A stretch of 64,000 nt of DNA from Corallococcus sp. AS-1-6 (GCF_020037015.1 NZ_JAIQDE010000018.1:117055-181054); one strand, 5' to 3'. Positions 1 through 11,512 are shown, counted from the stretch's first letter. Notes: generated by a model not told the origin, from the sequence alone. Program-made: numbers and translations.

Positions 1-1395
1 TTGAGCCCGCTGGTGGACGAGTTCACGGAGCGGCTCGCCAAGTCCAGCCTGTCCCGCGAGGAGGCCGTGGAGCGCGCCACCTTCGTGCAGGGCAAGGTGC
101 AGACCTTCGCCAGGCGCTACGGCCAGGACCTCTACGCGACGTACCGGGGCTACCGCTTCCGCACCACGCCGCGAGGCTCGCTGGCCAGCGACCTGTCCGT
201 GCTGCTGCAGCCGTCCTCGCCGCTGGAGGCGATGCTGCGCGACGTGGCGGTCCGCGCCGGCGTGGGCCCGCTGGAGAGCGAGTACTACGCGCCCATGCGC
301 GAGGCGGTGGCGCCATTCAAGCCGGTGGTGCAGTTGATGACGCCGGACAAGAGCGGCGTGCTCGTGGAGCTGGCGGCCTACACCACGCTGGTGTCGCAGC
401 TTCAGCAGGAGCTGTCCGGCGTGAAGCCCGCGGCCGCGAAGCCCGCCGCCCCCAAGGACGCGGCGGCGCCCGGCGCGACGGCGTCCTCGGCGGGCTCGCA
501 GTTGGCGGAGATGCTGTCGCCGGTGGGGCGCGTGGCGCTGAGCATGCTGCTGGAGGAGGAGGACTCGTACCTGCGCCGGGTGGACGCGTGGCTGGATCAG
601 CACGGCCTGGTGGGCGAGTTCCGCCAGCCGTTCCGCCAGCCCTTCATCGTCGTGCGCAACCGGGGCCGCGCGGAGCTGGAGCGCGTCATCGCGGAGCAGT
701 GGACCTACCAGGCCCGCCGCACGCTGGATCCGCTGGTGAAGCGCTATCCGTTCAACCCCAGCGCGTCGCTGGAAGTGGACCCGGTGGAGCTGGAGGTGCT
801 GCGCCGCAAGGACGGGGCCTTCTGGGGCTTCGTCACGCAGGTGCTGGCGCCGGTGGTGGAGGAGCGCGGGACGGACTGGACGCTGCGCTATCCGCTGAAG
901 TCGCGGCTGCTGCTGCCCCCGCGCATGCTCACCGCGCTGGGCCAGTTGGGCCGCCTGTCGAAGCTGCTGTGGGACGACGAGGGCAAGCCCCGGCCCATCC
1001 CCATGCAGGTGCGCCCGCTGCCGCTGCCGACGGCGCCCACGCCGGACAGCTTCGTGACGCTGTCGTACCTGAAGTGCGGCGGGGCGGCGTCGTTCGGCTT
1101 CAACCAGCGGCCGGCGTGGGGAGAGTTCCCCCTGAGCTGGTGGAGCCCGCAGCCGTCGTCCATCGGCGTGGAGCTGCGCTCGCCGTCGCAGGACGGGAAG
1201 CGCTACCGCTCCATGGAGATGTCCGAGTCGTCGTGGAACTGCTTCCGCCTGCTGGAGTCCGCGACGCTGACGGATCAGTCCAACGTGGTGTGGGTGCTGC
1301 CGGGCCGTGGACTGGCGGCGAACGAGAAGGTCCTGGAGATCAGCTTCGGGTTGCGCGGCGAGCCTTGGGCGCCATTCCGTGGGGTGGTGCCATGA
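1..1395 (+). CDS. tssM: Type VI secretion TssM/IcmF-like protein, C-terminal part (truncated by window edge)
   Basis: The visible 464 codons resemble the C-terminal cytoplasm-distal (periplasmic) part of TssM/IcmF, the inner-membrane scaffold of the type VI secretion membrane complex that contacts TssJ and TssL. Full TssM proteins exceed 1,000 residues and start with membrane helices, which are absent here, so the TTG at base 1 is very probably not the start and the gene runs in from the left. A low-complexity Ala/Pro/Lys linker lies near residues 140-165, separating a helical part from a C-terminal beta-rich part with several conserved Trp residues. The stop overlaps the start of a small lipoprotein gene in an ATGA, the arrangement expected for tssM-tssJ. 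The assignment rests on overall resemblance plus the lipoprotein and VgrG neighbours; a diverged IcmF relative in another envelope machine is the alternative. Confidence 0.62.
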   Translation: MSPLVDEFTERLAKSSLSREEAVERATFVQGKVQTFARRYGQDLYATYRGYRFRTTPRGSLASDLSVLLQPSSPLEAMLRDVAVRAGVGPLESEYYAPMREAVAPFKPVVQLMTPDKSGVLVELAAYTTLVSQLQQELSGVKPAAAKPAAPKDAAAPGATASSAGSQLAEMLSPVGRVALSMLLEEEDSYLRRVDAWLDQHGLVGEFRQPFRQPFIVVRNRGRAELERVIAEQWTYQARRTLDPLVKRYPFNPSASLEVDPVELEVLRRKDGAFWGFVTQVLAPVVEERGTDWTLRYPLKSRLLLPPRMLTALGQLGRLSKLLWDDEGKPRPIPMQVRPLPLPTAPTPDSFVTLSYLKCGGAASFGFNQRPAWGEFPLSWWSPQPSSIGVELRSPSQDGKRYRSMEMSESSWNCFRLLESATLTDQSNVVWVLPGRGLAANEKVLEISFGLRGEPWAPFRGVVP

Positions 1396-1904
1396 AGGGC
1401 AGGGGTGTGAGGCTGGCCGCGGGCCTGGTGACGGCGGTGGTGGCGGGGAGCTGCGCGGCGCCCAGCCTGACGGTGAACGTCAAGGCGCCCGCGGGCACCA
1501 ACCAGGGCCGGCCGCTGTACATGCTCATCCGCACGGTGTCGAAGACGTCGATGACGGAGGGCTACGCGGACGTCGCGGCCAAGGTCATCAGCCCGGACGA
1601 GTCCGTGCTCCAGACGGTGGTCATCTACCCGAGCCGCACGAAGCAGGTGAAGATCCCCCTGCCGCCGGAGCAGGCGGTGGCGGTGAGCTTCCTCTTCACC
1701 ACGCCCAACGGCGCGTGGCAGGCGCTGCTGGACGTGCCGGTGCCCAAGACGGTGGACATCGAGCTCCAGGAGAGCCGCATCCGCACGGACCTGCCCAAGG
1801 GCGTGCCCGCGCAGGAGTCCACGCCCGCCGCGCCCGAGGCCCCCAAGGCCCCGGCCGCCCCCAAGGCGCCCGAGCCGCCCATGTCCCTGGCGTCTCCCAA
1901 GTAG
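1392..1904 (+). CDS. tssJ: TssJ-like T6SS outer-membrane lipoprotein
   Basis: This encodes 170 residues with a short signal sequence and a lipobox-type Cys in the context AGSCAAP near residue 19, so it should be a lipoprotein anchored in the outer membrane. The central portion (about 25-130) alternates hydrophobic and polar residues like the beta-sandwich of TssJ, which tethers TssM to the outer membrane in type VI secretion. The last 35 residues are a Pro/Ala/Lys-rich tail. It overlaps the upstream tssM-like gene by four bases (ATGA), implying coupled translation and a joint role. TssJ sequences are poorly conserved, so size, lipobox and position carry the call. The reading frame ends 6 bp before the stop of a convergent gene. 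Confidence 0.55.
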   Translation: MKGRGVRLAAGLVTAVVAGSCAAPSLTVNVKAPAGTNQGRPLYMLIRTVSKTSMTEGYADVAAKVISPDESVLQTVVIYPSRTKQVKIPLPPEQAVAVSFLFTTPNGAWQALLDVPVPKTVDIELQESRIRTDLPKGVPAQESTPAAPEAPKAPAAPKAPEPPMSLASPK

Positions 1905-1910
1905 GAGCGC

Positions 1911-4034
1911 TCAGGACGCGATCGCGTCCAGCTTCGGCCCCAGCGCGTTGAGCGCGGACGTCACCCGGCCGTTCGCCGCCGTCACCGGCTTCGCGAAGGC
2001 GCCCGCCTGGAGCTGGGCGCCAATCGCGTCGAGCGGGGAGAGGAGCTGCGGCTTCTGCCCCGTGGCCTGGGTGGAGACGGAGTCCACCTGCGTCTGCGCG
2101 CCCGCCTTCAGGCCCTCCGCGCGCTGCTTGAAGGCCGCGAGCACCGAGTCCACCTGGGAGGTCAGCGACGTCTCCGCGCTGGCGCGGGCCGTCTCCAGGG
2201 ACGTCAGCCCGGCCGTGACGGATGAGCTCGTCGTGCCCAGGTGCGAGTCCAGCCGGCCCTTCGCGGACGTCACCTGGCCCTCCGCCGTGTCGCGGGCGGT
2301 CTGCATGGCCTGCACCGCCGCGTCGATGCCGGAGCCCACCTGCGCGTCCAGGGCCTCCAGGCGCTGGGGCACCTGCGTGTCCAGCGGCGTCACCCGGGCG
2401 GCGACCTGCTGCTTCATGGCTTCAATCTGCTGCACGCCCTGGTCCTTCACGGTGCCGATCTGCGTGACGGCCGCGGCGACGATCTGCCCCACCTGCGCGG
2501 TGGCCTGCTCGATGCCCTGGAGGACGGACTGGGTGAGCGTGCCCATCTGCGTCACGGCCTGCGTCGTGGCCGCGTCGATCTGCGTCTGCGCCTGGGTCTG
2601 CACCGTCTCCACCTGCGAGACGATGGTCTGCTGCACCGTCTGGAGCTGCGTGCCCACCTGCGAGGAGATCGTCCCCAGTTGCGTGGTGATCTGCCCCACC
2701 ACCTGGCTGATGCCCTGCACCGCGGGGCTGACCAGCGGCTTGGGCAGGTCCGCGGCCGGGATGGCGTCCAGGAGGCCCATGGCCCGCTCCAGCAGCGACT
2801 CCAGCGAGCCGACGATCTGCTGGAAGAGGGTCTGGAGCTGCTCCAGCAACTGCGGCAGCGCTTCGAAAAGCGCCATCACCTGCTGCTTGAGGGCGCTGAC
2901 GGTGGCGACCAGCGAGTCCAGCGTGGTGAAGGCCGCCTCCAGCGTGGCCTTCAGCGGCGCCTTGACGGTCTCCACCGCCGTGAGCGCGCCCTGCACCACG
3001 CCGTCGATGGTGCCGCTCACCGTGGTGATGGCGGTCTCCACCTGCTTCTGCACCTGGTCGATGAGCTTCTCCACCGCCGTGAGCTGCGCGGTGACGCTGG
3101 CCACCTGGCCGGCGAGGGTCTTGCCCAGCGTGTCCAGCGCCCCGTCCGCCTGCGTCTTGCCCGCCGTCAGCGAGGGGGCCACCTGGGTGTCCAGCGGATC
3201 CACGATGGCGGCCGACGCCGCCGCCGCGGCCATGAGCTGATCCACCAGCGTCTTGCGCTGGCCCTCCAGCGCGGACTGCTGCTGCTGGTGGGTGTCCTTC
3301 GCCGCCGTGCCCGCGTTGACGATCTCCTGGTGCAGCGCCTTCAGCGCGCTCACGGGGTTCTTCACCGCGCCCTCCAGCGTGGCGGTGAGCTGGGCGCTCC
3401 GGCCCGTCGCCGCGTCGCGCGAGGCGGCCAGCCGCACCAGCACCGCCGACAGCGCCGCCGTGAGGGTGGACCCCACGCCCGTGAGGTCCTGCGTGAGCTG
3501 CGAGCGCGTCTGCTCGATCAGCGCGTAGCCCTGCGCGCGGCGGGCCTCCGTCTCCTCCTTGGAGCCCTTGCGCTTCGCGAGCTTCGCGTCGAACGACTGC
3601 TTGTCCGCGTCGCACTTCTGGGCCACCTGCTGCTGGAGCGCGGTGAGCTGCCCCTGCGACGCCTCCGCGGACGACTTCGCCTGCGCCTCCAGGCCCTGGC
3701 TCTTCGCCGTCGCCTCCTGGCCCAGCGACTCCGCCGTCGTGCGCGCCGTGGTGCTGGAGGCGGTCAGGGACTGCTGGTGGCCCTGCACCTCCGTGGCCAG
3801 CGCGTCGAAGCGGGGGGAGGGGTCCGCCAGCGTCACGTTCGCCGCGTTCACCTGCGTGAGCAGCGCGCCCAGCGACGCGCTGATGGAGGGGCGCAGCGCG
3901 GCGACCTGCTCCACGACGCCCTGGGCCAGGGCCTCCACCTCGCCCTTCGCGGTGGCGAGCCGCGGCGTGATGCCGGAGCCGAAGCCCTCCACGGCCGCCT
4001 TGTGCTTCGCCACGGTGGCGCGCAGCTCCTTCAT
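1911..4034 (-). CDS. Long amphipathic-helical protein coupled to VgrG; candidate T6SS effector
   Basis: A 707-residue protein made almost entirely of helix-forming residues (Ala, Gln, Thr, Leu, Val, Ser), with many Q-T-Q and T-Q-V runs reminiscent of apolipoprotein or tape-measure-like coiled coils. There is no signal peptide, and I see only one cysteine (near residue 140). A more hydrophobic stretch rich in Leu, Phe and Ile (roughly 365-420) sits in the middle. Its ATG overlaps the stop of the vgrG-like gene in an ATGA, so the two are translated together. VgrG-linked genes usually encode effectors or adaptors, so a membrane-active effector, or a structural partner of the VgrG tail, is my inference. 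The C-terminal tail of the VgrG has similar composition. I recognise no named domain. Confidence 0.75.
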   Translation of the reverse strand: MKELRATVAKHKAAVEGFGSGITPRLATAKGEVEALAQGVVEQVAALRPSISASLGALLTQVNAANVTLADPSPRFDALATEVQGHQQSLTASSTTARTTAESLGQEATAKSQGLEAQAKSSAEASQGQLTALQQQVAQKCDADKQSFDAKLAKRKGSKEETEARRAQGYALIEQTRSQLTQDLTGVGSTLTAALSAVLVRLAASRDAATGRSAQLTATLEGAVKNPVSALKALHQEIVNAGTAAKDTHQQQQSALEGQRKTLVDQLMAAAAASAAIVDPLDTQVAPSLTAGKTQADGALDTLGKTLAGQVASVTAQLTAVEKLIDQVQKQVETAITTVSGTIDGVVQGALTAVETVKAPLKATLEAAFTTLDSLVATVSALKQQVMALFEALPQLLEQLQTLFQQIVGSLESLLERAMGLLDAIPAADLPKPLVSPAVQGISQVVGQITTQLGTISSQVGTQLQTVQQTIVSQVETVQTQAQTQIDAATTQAVTQMGTLTQSVLQGIEQATAQVGQIVAAAVTQIGTVKDQGVQQIEAMKQQVAARVTPLDTQVPQRLEALDAQVGSGIDAAVQAMQTARDTAEGQVTSAKGRLDSHLGTTSSSVTAGLTSLETARASAETSLTSQVDSVLAAFKQRAEGLKAGAQTQVDSVSTQATGQKPQLLSPLDAIGAQLQAGAFAKPVTAANGRVTSALNALGPKLDAIAS

Positions 4035-5956
4035 TTCAACCCCGCGAGCGCGGCCTTGGCTTCCGCGGCGGCGCCGGAGAGCGCCCCCGTCTGGCCATCC
4101 ACGCCGTTGAGCGCGCCGGTGAGCTTGGCGCGGGATTCAGCGGCCTTGCCCTTCACCTGGGCCTCCGCGGCGGCGAGGGCCGCGCCCGTCTCCTCGGTCG
4201 CCGCGTTCAGCTTGGCGTTCACCTCCGCCGTGGACTCCTTGTACGCCGCCGTCGCGTCGCTCACCGCGCCGTCCACGCCCGCGGTGAGGTCGCCCTTCGC
4301 CGTCTCCACCTGCGGCGTCACGTCGTACGTGGGCGTGGTGGTGGCGCCGCCGGGGTTCTCCTTCGTCTGGATGAGGAGGTGGCCCTCCGACAGGCGGATG
4401 ATCTCCGTGTCGCTGGCGTTCACCCGCCCCAGGTTCCACACCGGCTTGTTGTCCTGGAAGTCGTGCGTGAGCGCCGTCTGGTTCGCGCCGTTCTTGCCGA
4501 AGAGGATCTGATCCCCCTGGCTGTCCTGGGGCATGCGCACGCCCTCGCCCCAGTCCAGGAAGCGGTGCAGCGCCGCGTGTTCGAAGTGCAGCGCCACCAG
4601 CACGCGCTCGTTCTTGTAGGGCGGGAAGTAGAACGTCCCCGGGAACTCACCGGGCTCCGCCGGCACGCTCACCGTCTTGTTCCAGAGCGGAATCGCCACC
4701 CGGTAGTTCGTCACGGACGTCTTCTGATCATCCACCTGGAGGTAGATGCGGTCCGAGGCCTCGCCGCCGGGGCTGTGCACCTTGCCCTCGACGTAGATGG
4801 GGTAGCGGGGCGGGCGGTACGCGGGCAGCTCCGGCACCGGATCCGACTTCTGCTCCAGCAGCACGGACAGGGAGATCGTGTAGCCCTGCAACGTCTCCTG
4901 CTGCCCGTCGTGCGGCCCGGCCTGGAGCCCCACGCCGTCGAAGGCCAGCTCCGCGACGCGGTGGTCCTCGCCCAGGCCCGTGAGGTCCGGGCTCCACCGG
5001 CCTCCGTCCAGCTTGATCAACGCCCCCGGGTGCAGCGCGACGGGCGGCATGTCCAGGAACGCCAGCCGCAGCCGCCGCTTGCGCACGCGCAGGCGTCCCT
5101 TCTCCAGCGCCTGACGCTGCTCGGCCTCCGCCGCGATGGGCGTGCGCACCAGCATGTCGTGCTGGATGCCCGCCACCGCCTGGGGCTGCTCCAGCGCCAC
5201 CGTGGTCGCCCCGGCGCCAAAGCCGTTGAGCACCCGCGCGCCGTGACGGATGACGGGCGGCATCTCCACGTCCACGCGCGCCACGTGCTTGCGGCTGAGC
5301 CCGGTGGCGGTGCCCGTGGCCGGCTTCTTCGCGGAGAAGGTGTACGTGTCCTTGGGGCTGTCGTAGGTGAGCACACCGCCGCGCGTGTCCACGAACCAGA
5401 GGACGAAGTCGTAGAAGCTCGCGGCCACGTGGTCGTCGCCGATGCCCAGGCACACCATCGCGTGCTTCTCCTCCAGCGCGTCCCAGTCGTAGGTGAGCAG
5501 CAGGCCGCCGGGCTTGTGCGCGTCCAGGAGGTCCGACAGCTTCTTCGCCGTGTGCAGCTCCACCGGGCGGTGCTGCTTCCAGAGCACGCGCGCGGGGTCC
5601 TCGAAGGTGACGGTGTACTGGCGGAAGGCCACCGCCACGCTGTCCTTGTTGCCGTGCGCGGTGCCGCCGACGCGCTTCTCCGTGACAAGGCCCTGCACCA
5701 CCAGCGGCGCGGCGGGCGGGTCGAAGACGCCGGACAGCGCCAGCCGCACCCGCACCAGGTCCGGCTTGCTGAACGCGGTGAACAGCGCCGCGTCCGCCTT
5801 TTCCAGCGCGGTCCAGAACGTCAGCTCGCAGCGGAAGCCGGTGGGCGTCATCCGCAGCGAGAAGTCCCGCACCTGGCCGCCCGGGATGGCGAACGCCTGC
5901 TCGCCCGCGGTGACGGTCAGCTCCAGCTTCAGCTTTTCGGAGAAGGGGAGCGCCAT
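4031..5956 (-). CDS. vgrG: VgrG-like spike protein with helical C-terminal extension
   Basis: A 641-residue protein with the layout of VgrG or a phage gpD/gp5-type spike: an N-terminal baseplate-hub region (about 1-370), an OB-fold segment beginning near residue 385, then a region (about 480-545) with alternating residues typical of the gp5/VgrG needle. In T6SS the VgrG trimer caps the Hcp tube and punctures the target cell. The last 95 residues or so are an Ala/Lys/Glu/Thr-rich amphipathic helix, an unusual extension that could carry cargo. It overlaps the downstream helical protein by four bases. No Hcp or PAAR gene is seen in the window. The N-terminal part is diverged, and a contractile-injection spike other than a strict VgrG cannot be excluded. 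Confidence 0.72.
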   Translation of the reverse strand: MALPFSEKLKLELTVTAGEQAFAIPGGQVRDFSLRMTPTGFRCELTFWTALEKADAALFTAFSKPDLVRVRLALSGVFDPPAAPLVVQGLVTEKRVGGTAHGNKDSVAVAFRQYTVTFEDPARVLWKQHRPVELHTAKKLSDLLDAHKPGGLLLTYDWDALEEKHAMVCLGIGDDHVAASFYDFVLWFVDTRGGVLTYDSPKDTYTFSAKKPATGTATGLSRKHVARVDVEMPPVIRHGARVLNGFGAGATTVALEQPQAVAGIQHDMLVRTPIAAEAEQRQALEKGRLRVRKRRLRLAFLDMPPVALHPGALIKLDGGRWSPDLTGLGEDHRVAELAFDGVGLQAGPHDGQQETLQGYTISLSVLLEQKSDPVPELPAYRPPRYPIYVEGKVHSPGGEASDRIYLQVDDQKTSVTNYRVAIPLWNKTVSVPAEPGEFPGTFYFPPYKNERVLVALHFEHAALHRFLDWGEGVRMPQDSQGDQILFGKNGANQTALTHDFQDNKPVWNLGRVNASDTEIIRLSEGHLLIQTKENPGGATTTPTYDVTPQVETAKGDLTAGVDGAVSDATAAYKESTAEVNAKLNAATEETGAALAAAEAQVKGKAAESRAKLTGALNGVDGQTGALSGAAAEAKAALAGLK

Positions 5957-5963
5957 GCGGTGT

Positions 5964-6716
5964 TCACCGGGCCTTCGCCTGGACCTCCTCGCGGGTCAGC
6001 GCGCCCCGGGCCTCCAGCGCGTCCATCATCGCGCGCATCACGCGCGCCTGCTGCGCCACCATGCGCTCCAGGTCCGCTACCTGCTGCGTGAGCGCCTCCA
6101 CCTTCGACGCCAGCTCCGCGTCGCGCACCACCGGCGGCGGCGTAGGCGTTCGCGGCGGGGCCTCGGCCTGCTGCGGCGGGGCCAGCTCGAAGGTGGCTTC
6201 GTCCATGCCGAAGGAGAGCGGCGTGGCGGCCGTGGAGGTGATCTCCCCGTGGTAGTGGTGCCGGATGGCGCGCTCGATGGAGGACGCCGTCGCCACCACG
6301 ACCTGGAGCTTCTGGCCGGAGTGGAAGGCCAGCTCCTGGAGCGACTCCACGTTGGTGGGATCAGACGTGGCCACGGTGAGCGTCTTGGTGCCGGGCTCGT
6401 ACGCGATGGGGAAGACGGTGTAGCGCTCGGCGATGTCCACGCGCAGCGCCTGGAGGGCGTTCGGGACGGGGACGTGCGTGTCCAGGTTCACGGTGGGGAT
6501 GGCCAACTGCCGCGACAGGGCGTGCACCATGGAGCTCTCGTCCACGACGCCCATCTGCACCAGGGTGAGGCCCAGCCGGCCGCCCCACTTGCGCTGCTCG
6601 GCGAGCGCGGTGCGCAACTGGGTTTCGGTGAGCAGGCCGGCGTCCATCAGGATCTCGCCCAGCCGCCGCTTGCGGTTGGGGCCCGGGCCGGGGGGAACAG
6701 AAGGGGGAGGAGTCAC
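5964..6716 (-). CDS. MshEN (GspE N-terminal)-domain protein with coiled-coil tail
   Basis: A 250-residue protein from a GTG start at 6716; upstream in-frame sequence to 7196 overlaps the divergent lipoprotein and looks non-coding. Residues about 18-60 contain two tandem RLG...G-L/V motifs spaced by a QL-x-x-AL-x-x-Q helix, the pattern of MshEN/T2SSE_N domains, some of which bind cyclic di-GMP. This is followed by the usual GspE N-terminal second half (about 60-135). A Pro-rich linker leads to a C-terminal coiled coil (about 195-240) with heptad-like LxxxVxxL spacing. No ATPase domain is present, so this is a stand-alone sensor or adaptor. It lies 7 bp upstream of vgrG on the same strand and is likely co-transcribed, suggesting a regulatory or assembly role beside the injection genes. 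Confidence 0.8.
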   Translation of the reverse strand: MTPPPSVPPGPGPNRKRRLGEILMDAGLLTETQLRTALAEQRKWGGRLGLTLVQMGVVDESSMVHALSRQLAIPTVNLDTHVPVPNALQALRVDIAERYTVFPIAYEPGTKTLTVATSDPTNVESLQELAFHSGQKLQVVVATASSIERAIRHHYHGEITSTAATPLSFGMDEATFELAPPQQAEAPPRTPTPPPVVRDAELASKVEALTQQVADLERMVAQQARVMRAMMDALEARGALTREEVQAKAR

Positions 6717-6807
6717 GGCCGGGCAGCATATCAGCGCTGGACACTCCCCAGGCCTCCGGTGGGTCACAAACAGGCCAGGGGGACGGGGATGGGATAGCCT
6801 GGGGCCC

Positions 6808-7647
6808 ATGGTGCGAAGCCGAAGCCTCCTTTTCGCCGCAGTCCTCGTCGCCTTCACCGCCGGGTGCGCGTCCCAGCGCCTGTCCGGCGCGGACCTGGAC
6901 CGGGTCCAGCGGCCCGCCTTCATCTCCCGCATCGAGGACGGCGCGGGCCCCAAGAGCAAGGTGTTCCAGGAGGACAGCGCGTACTCCGACAAGCTCAAGA
7001 AGCTGGAGCCCAAGGAGGCGGACCGCCGGCTCACCGTGAAGCTGCAGCAGGCGGTGACGCGCTTCGAGCTCTCCGAGCGCCTGCGCGTCACCACCCTGTC
7101 CCGCCTGCCGGAGGAGGCCCCCTGGACGGACGCGGTGGACCCCGCCCGGGTGGCCTCCGCGCTGGAGAGCTTCCTGGTGGAGGAGGTGCCCGCCAACGCG
7201 CCGGACTACGACTTGATGGCCCCGCTGGGCGCGGACACCATCGTGGAGTTCGTCATCCAGGACTACGGCATGCGCAGCGATGACGGGCACGCCGGGGCCT
7301 ACCTCAAGGGGTACGGGCGCATGTTCCGGCTGGACGGGCGCTCGGAGCTGTGGCGCCGGCCGTTCGACCTGGACGCGGTGGAGCAGGGCGCGCCGCACCT
7401 GGATCCGTTCAAGGTCGGCAAGGAGCCGGAGCTGTTCCGCCTGGCCATGACGGACCTGCTGGACAAGGTGGCGGACATGTTCGTGAAGGACCTGACGCCC
7501 AAGAACCGCAAGGGCGCGGCCCCCTCGGGCAGCACCGCGCCGGACACCGTGCCCTCCGCCGTCACCCCGGCGCCCGAGCGCGCCCCGGCGCCCACGCCGC
7601 CCGAGCAGCAGCTCCCCCCGGGCGAGCTGCCGGATCCGGACGCCTAG
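6808..7647 (+). CDS. Predicted lipoprotein of unknown function
   Basis: This encodes 279 residues from the ATG at 6808. A hydrophobic signal sequence ends in the lipobox VAFTAGC with the lipidated Cys at residue 20. The mature part has a charged helical segment (about 55-90), a domain of mixed character to about residue 215, and a C-terminal Pro/Ala-rich tail of some 45 residues that is probably disordered. I recognise no known domain. The start is divergent from the MshEN gene (91 bp apart), so the intergenic region probably holds promoters in both directions; a TAG-containing hexamer lies about 12 bp before the ATG. The 3' end overlaps the convergent permease gene by 4 bp. Confidence 0.82.
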   Translation: MVRSRSLLFAAVLVAFTAGCASQRLSGADLDRVQRPAFISRIEDGAGPKSKVFQEDSAYSDKLKKLEPKEADRRLTVKLQQAVTRFELSERLRVTTLSRLPEEAPWTDAVDPARVASALESFLVEEVPANAPDYDLMAPLGADTIVEFVIQDYGMRSDDGHAGAYLKGYGRMFRLDGRSELWRRPFDLDAVEQGAPHLDPFKVGKEPELFRLAMTDLLDKVADMFVKDLTPKNRKGAAPSGSTAPDTVPSAVTPAPERAPAPTPPEQQLPPGELPDPDA

Positions 7648-8891
7648 AAGAGGGCGTGCTCGGCCAGCAGCACGCCCAGCCCCACGGCGAAGCTGATCAG
7701 CGTCACGGGCACCCCCACGCGCAGGTAGTCCACGAAGCCCATGCGGACCTTGCCGCGCGCGGCCTCGAAGACGATGAGGTTGGCCACGCTGCCCACCAGC
7801 GTGAGGTTGCCCGCGAGCGTGGAGCCCAGCGCGAGCACGTGCCACGCCAGCTCCGGCTCCTGCATGGCCGGCACCCACGCCCGCGCGAGCATCACGAAGG
7901 GCACGTTGCTGAAGAGGTTGGACGCCACCAGCGTGAGGACGGCGAAGCCCAGCGTCTCGCGCCAGGGCGGCCCGGCCATCAGCGGGGAGAACACGTGGCG
8001 GATCTCCTCCGCCCAGCCCGCCTTGTTCACCCCGTGCACGACGACGAAGAGGCTGGCGAAGAAGAGCAGCAGCACCCAGTCCACCCGCTCCAGGGCCTCG
8101 CGCGGCTCGTGCCCGGACAGGGACATCACCAGCACGCCGCCCGCGAGCGCGCTCCAGCTCATGGGCAGGCCGGCGAAGAACGCCACCACCACGCCCAGCA
8201 GGCCGCCCAGCCCCAGCGCGAGCAGCCGGCGGTCCACCTCCAGCGGGGGCGGGTGCGTGTCGAAGCGCGCGGACGGCAGCGCCTTGCGGAACATGTAGAG
8301 CAGCGCCACGGCGACGACGGCGGTGGAGAGCACCGCGGGCAGGGCCATGTACGCGGCGAACCGCGCGTAGCCCAGGCCGGACGCGCCCTGGATGAGCATG
8401 TTCTGCGGGTTGCCGGTGAAGGTGGCCACGGAGCCGCTGTTGCTGCCCATGCACACCGCCAGCAGGTACGGCGCGGGCGGCAGGCGCGCGTCCGCCACCA
8501 CCACCAGCACCAGCGGCGTGAGGAACAGACACACGGTGTCGTTGACGAGGAACGCGGACAGGAACGCGCTCACGAACGTCACGGCCACCAGGAGCAGCCG
8601 CGGCGTGTGCGCGACCTTGAGGGCCTTGGCCCCGGCGGCGCGGAAGAAGTTCGCCTGCGCCAGGTACACGGCCAGCAGCATCATCCCCAGCAGGAGGACG
8701 AGCGTGTCCATGTCGATGGCCTGCTGATCGCGGTCCGCGCTGTGGCCGAACACCTCGGCGGGCGTGACGACCCCGGCCACGACCATCAGCGTGGCGCCCA
8801 GCAGGGCACCTCCGGGGCGGTCCAGCTTGATGAAGGGCAGCCTCGCCCCGGCGATGAAGATGTACGTGAACAGGAAGATCGCGAGCGCCAC
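7644..8891 (-). CDS. SLC13/ArsB/NhaD-superfamily anion permease
   Basis: A 415-residue integral membrane protein with about 11-12 hydrophobic segments and few charged residues. It has the two-halves architecture of the ion transporter superfamily. Diagnostic stretches are an NDT-containing loop near residue 117 and an S-N-S-G-x-x-A-x-x-x-GNPQN segment near 150-163, matching the conserved NxP-type substrate/cation motif of SLC13 and ArsB permeases; a second N-L-T-L-x-G-S-x-AN motif lies near 362. The substrate is probably an oxyanion, a dicarboxylate or sodium/proton exchange; sequence alone does not decide. No ArsR or ArsC gene is nearby, so an arsenite role is not supported. It is monocistronic and convergent with the lipoprotein gene. 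Confidence 0.88.
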   Translation of the reverse strand: MALAIFLFTYIFIAGARLPFIKLDRPGGALLGATLMVVAGVVTPAEVFGHSADRDQQAIDMDTLVLLLGMMLLAVYLAQANFFRAAGAKALKVAHTPRLLLVAVTFVSAFLSAFLVNDTVCLFLTPLVLVVVADARLPPAPYLLAVCMGSNSGSVATFTGNPQNMLIQGASGLGYARFAAYMALPAVLSTAVVAVALLYMFRKALPSARFDTHPPPLEVDRRLLALGLGGLLGVVVAFFAGLPMSWSALAGGVLVMSLSGHEPREALERVDWVLLLFFASLFVVVHGVNKAGWAEEIRHVFSPLMAGPPWRETLGFAVLTLVASNLFSNVPFVMLARAWVPAMQEPELAWHVLALGSTLAGNLTLVGSVANLIVFEAARGKVRMGFVDYLRVGVPVTLISFAVGLGVLLAEHALF

Positions 8892-9075
8892 GGGCGCGGG
8901 ACACTAGGGTCCGCGCCTCGGGCCCGTCGAGGTCCCCCGAAGCCGCCTGTCCAGCAGGGAATCGGGCCGGCTACTGCCGGGGGCGAATGTGGGTGATGGG
9001 CCCCCCAAGGACCGACGCGGGAGGTCCTGACGCGCGTTGTCCTTCCGGGTACACGTCTGTACAGTGGCCGGCCCT

Positions 9076-11496
<2,421 letters not shown>

Positions 11497-11512
11497 GGAG
11501 CACGGGCGCGGC

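Noticed and set aside
1..3. TTG at base 1 as the start of the TssM-like gene
   Set aside because: TssM proteins are more than twice as long and the N-terminal membrane part is missing, so the gene begins outside the window.
7644..8891. Arsenite efflux (ArsB) assignment for the permease
   Set aside because: The fold is shared by many transporters and no arsR, arsC or arsA gene is nearby.
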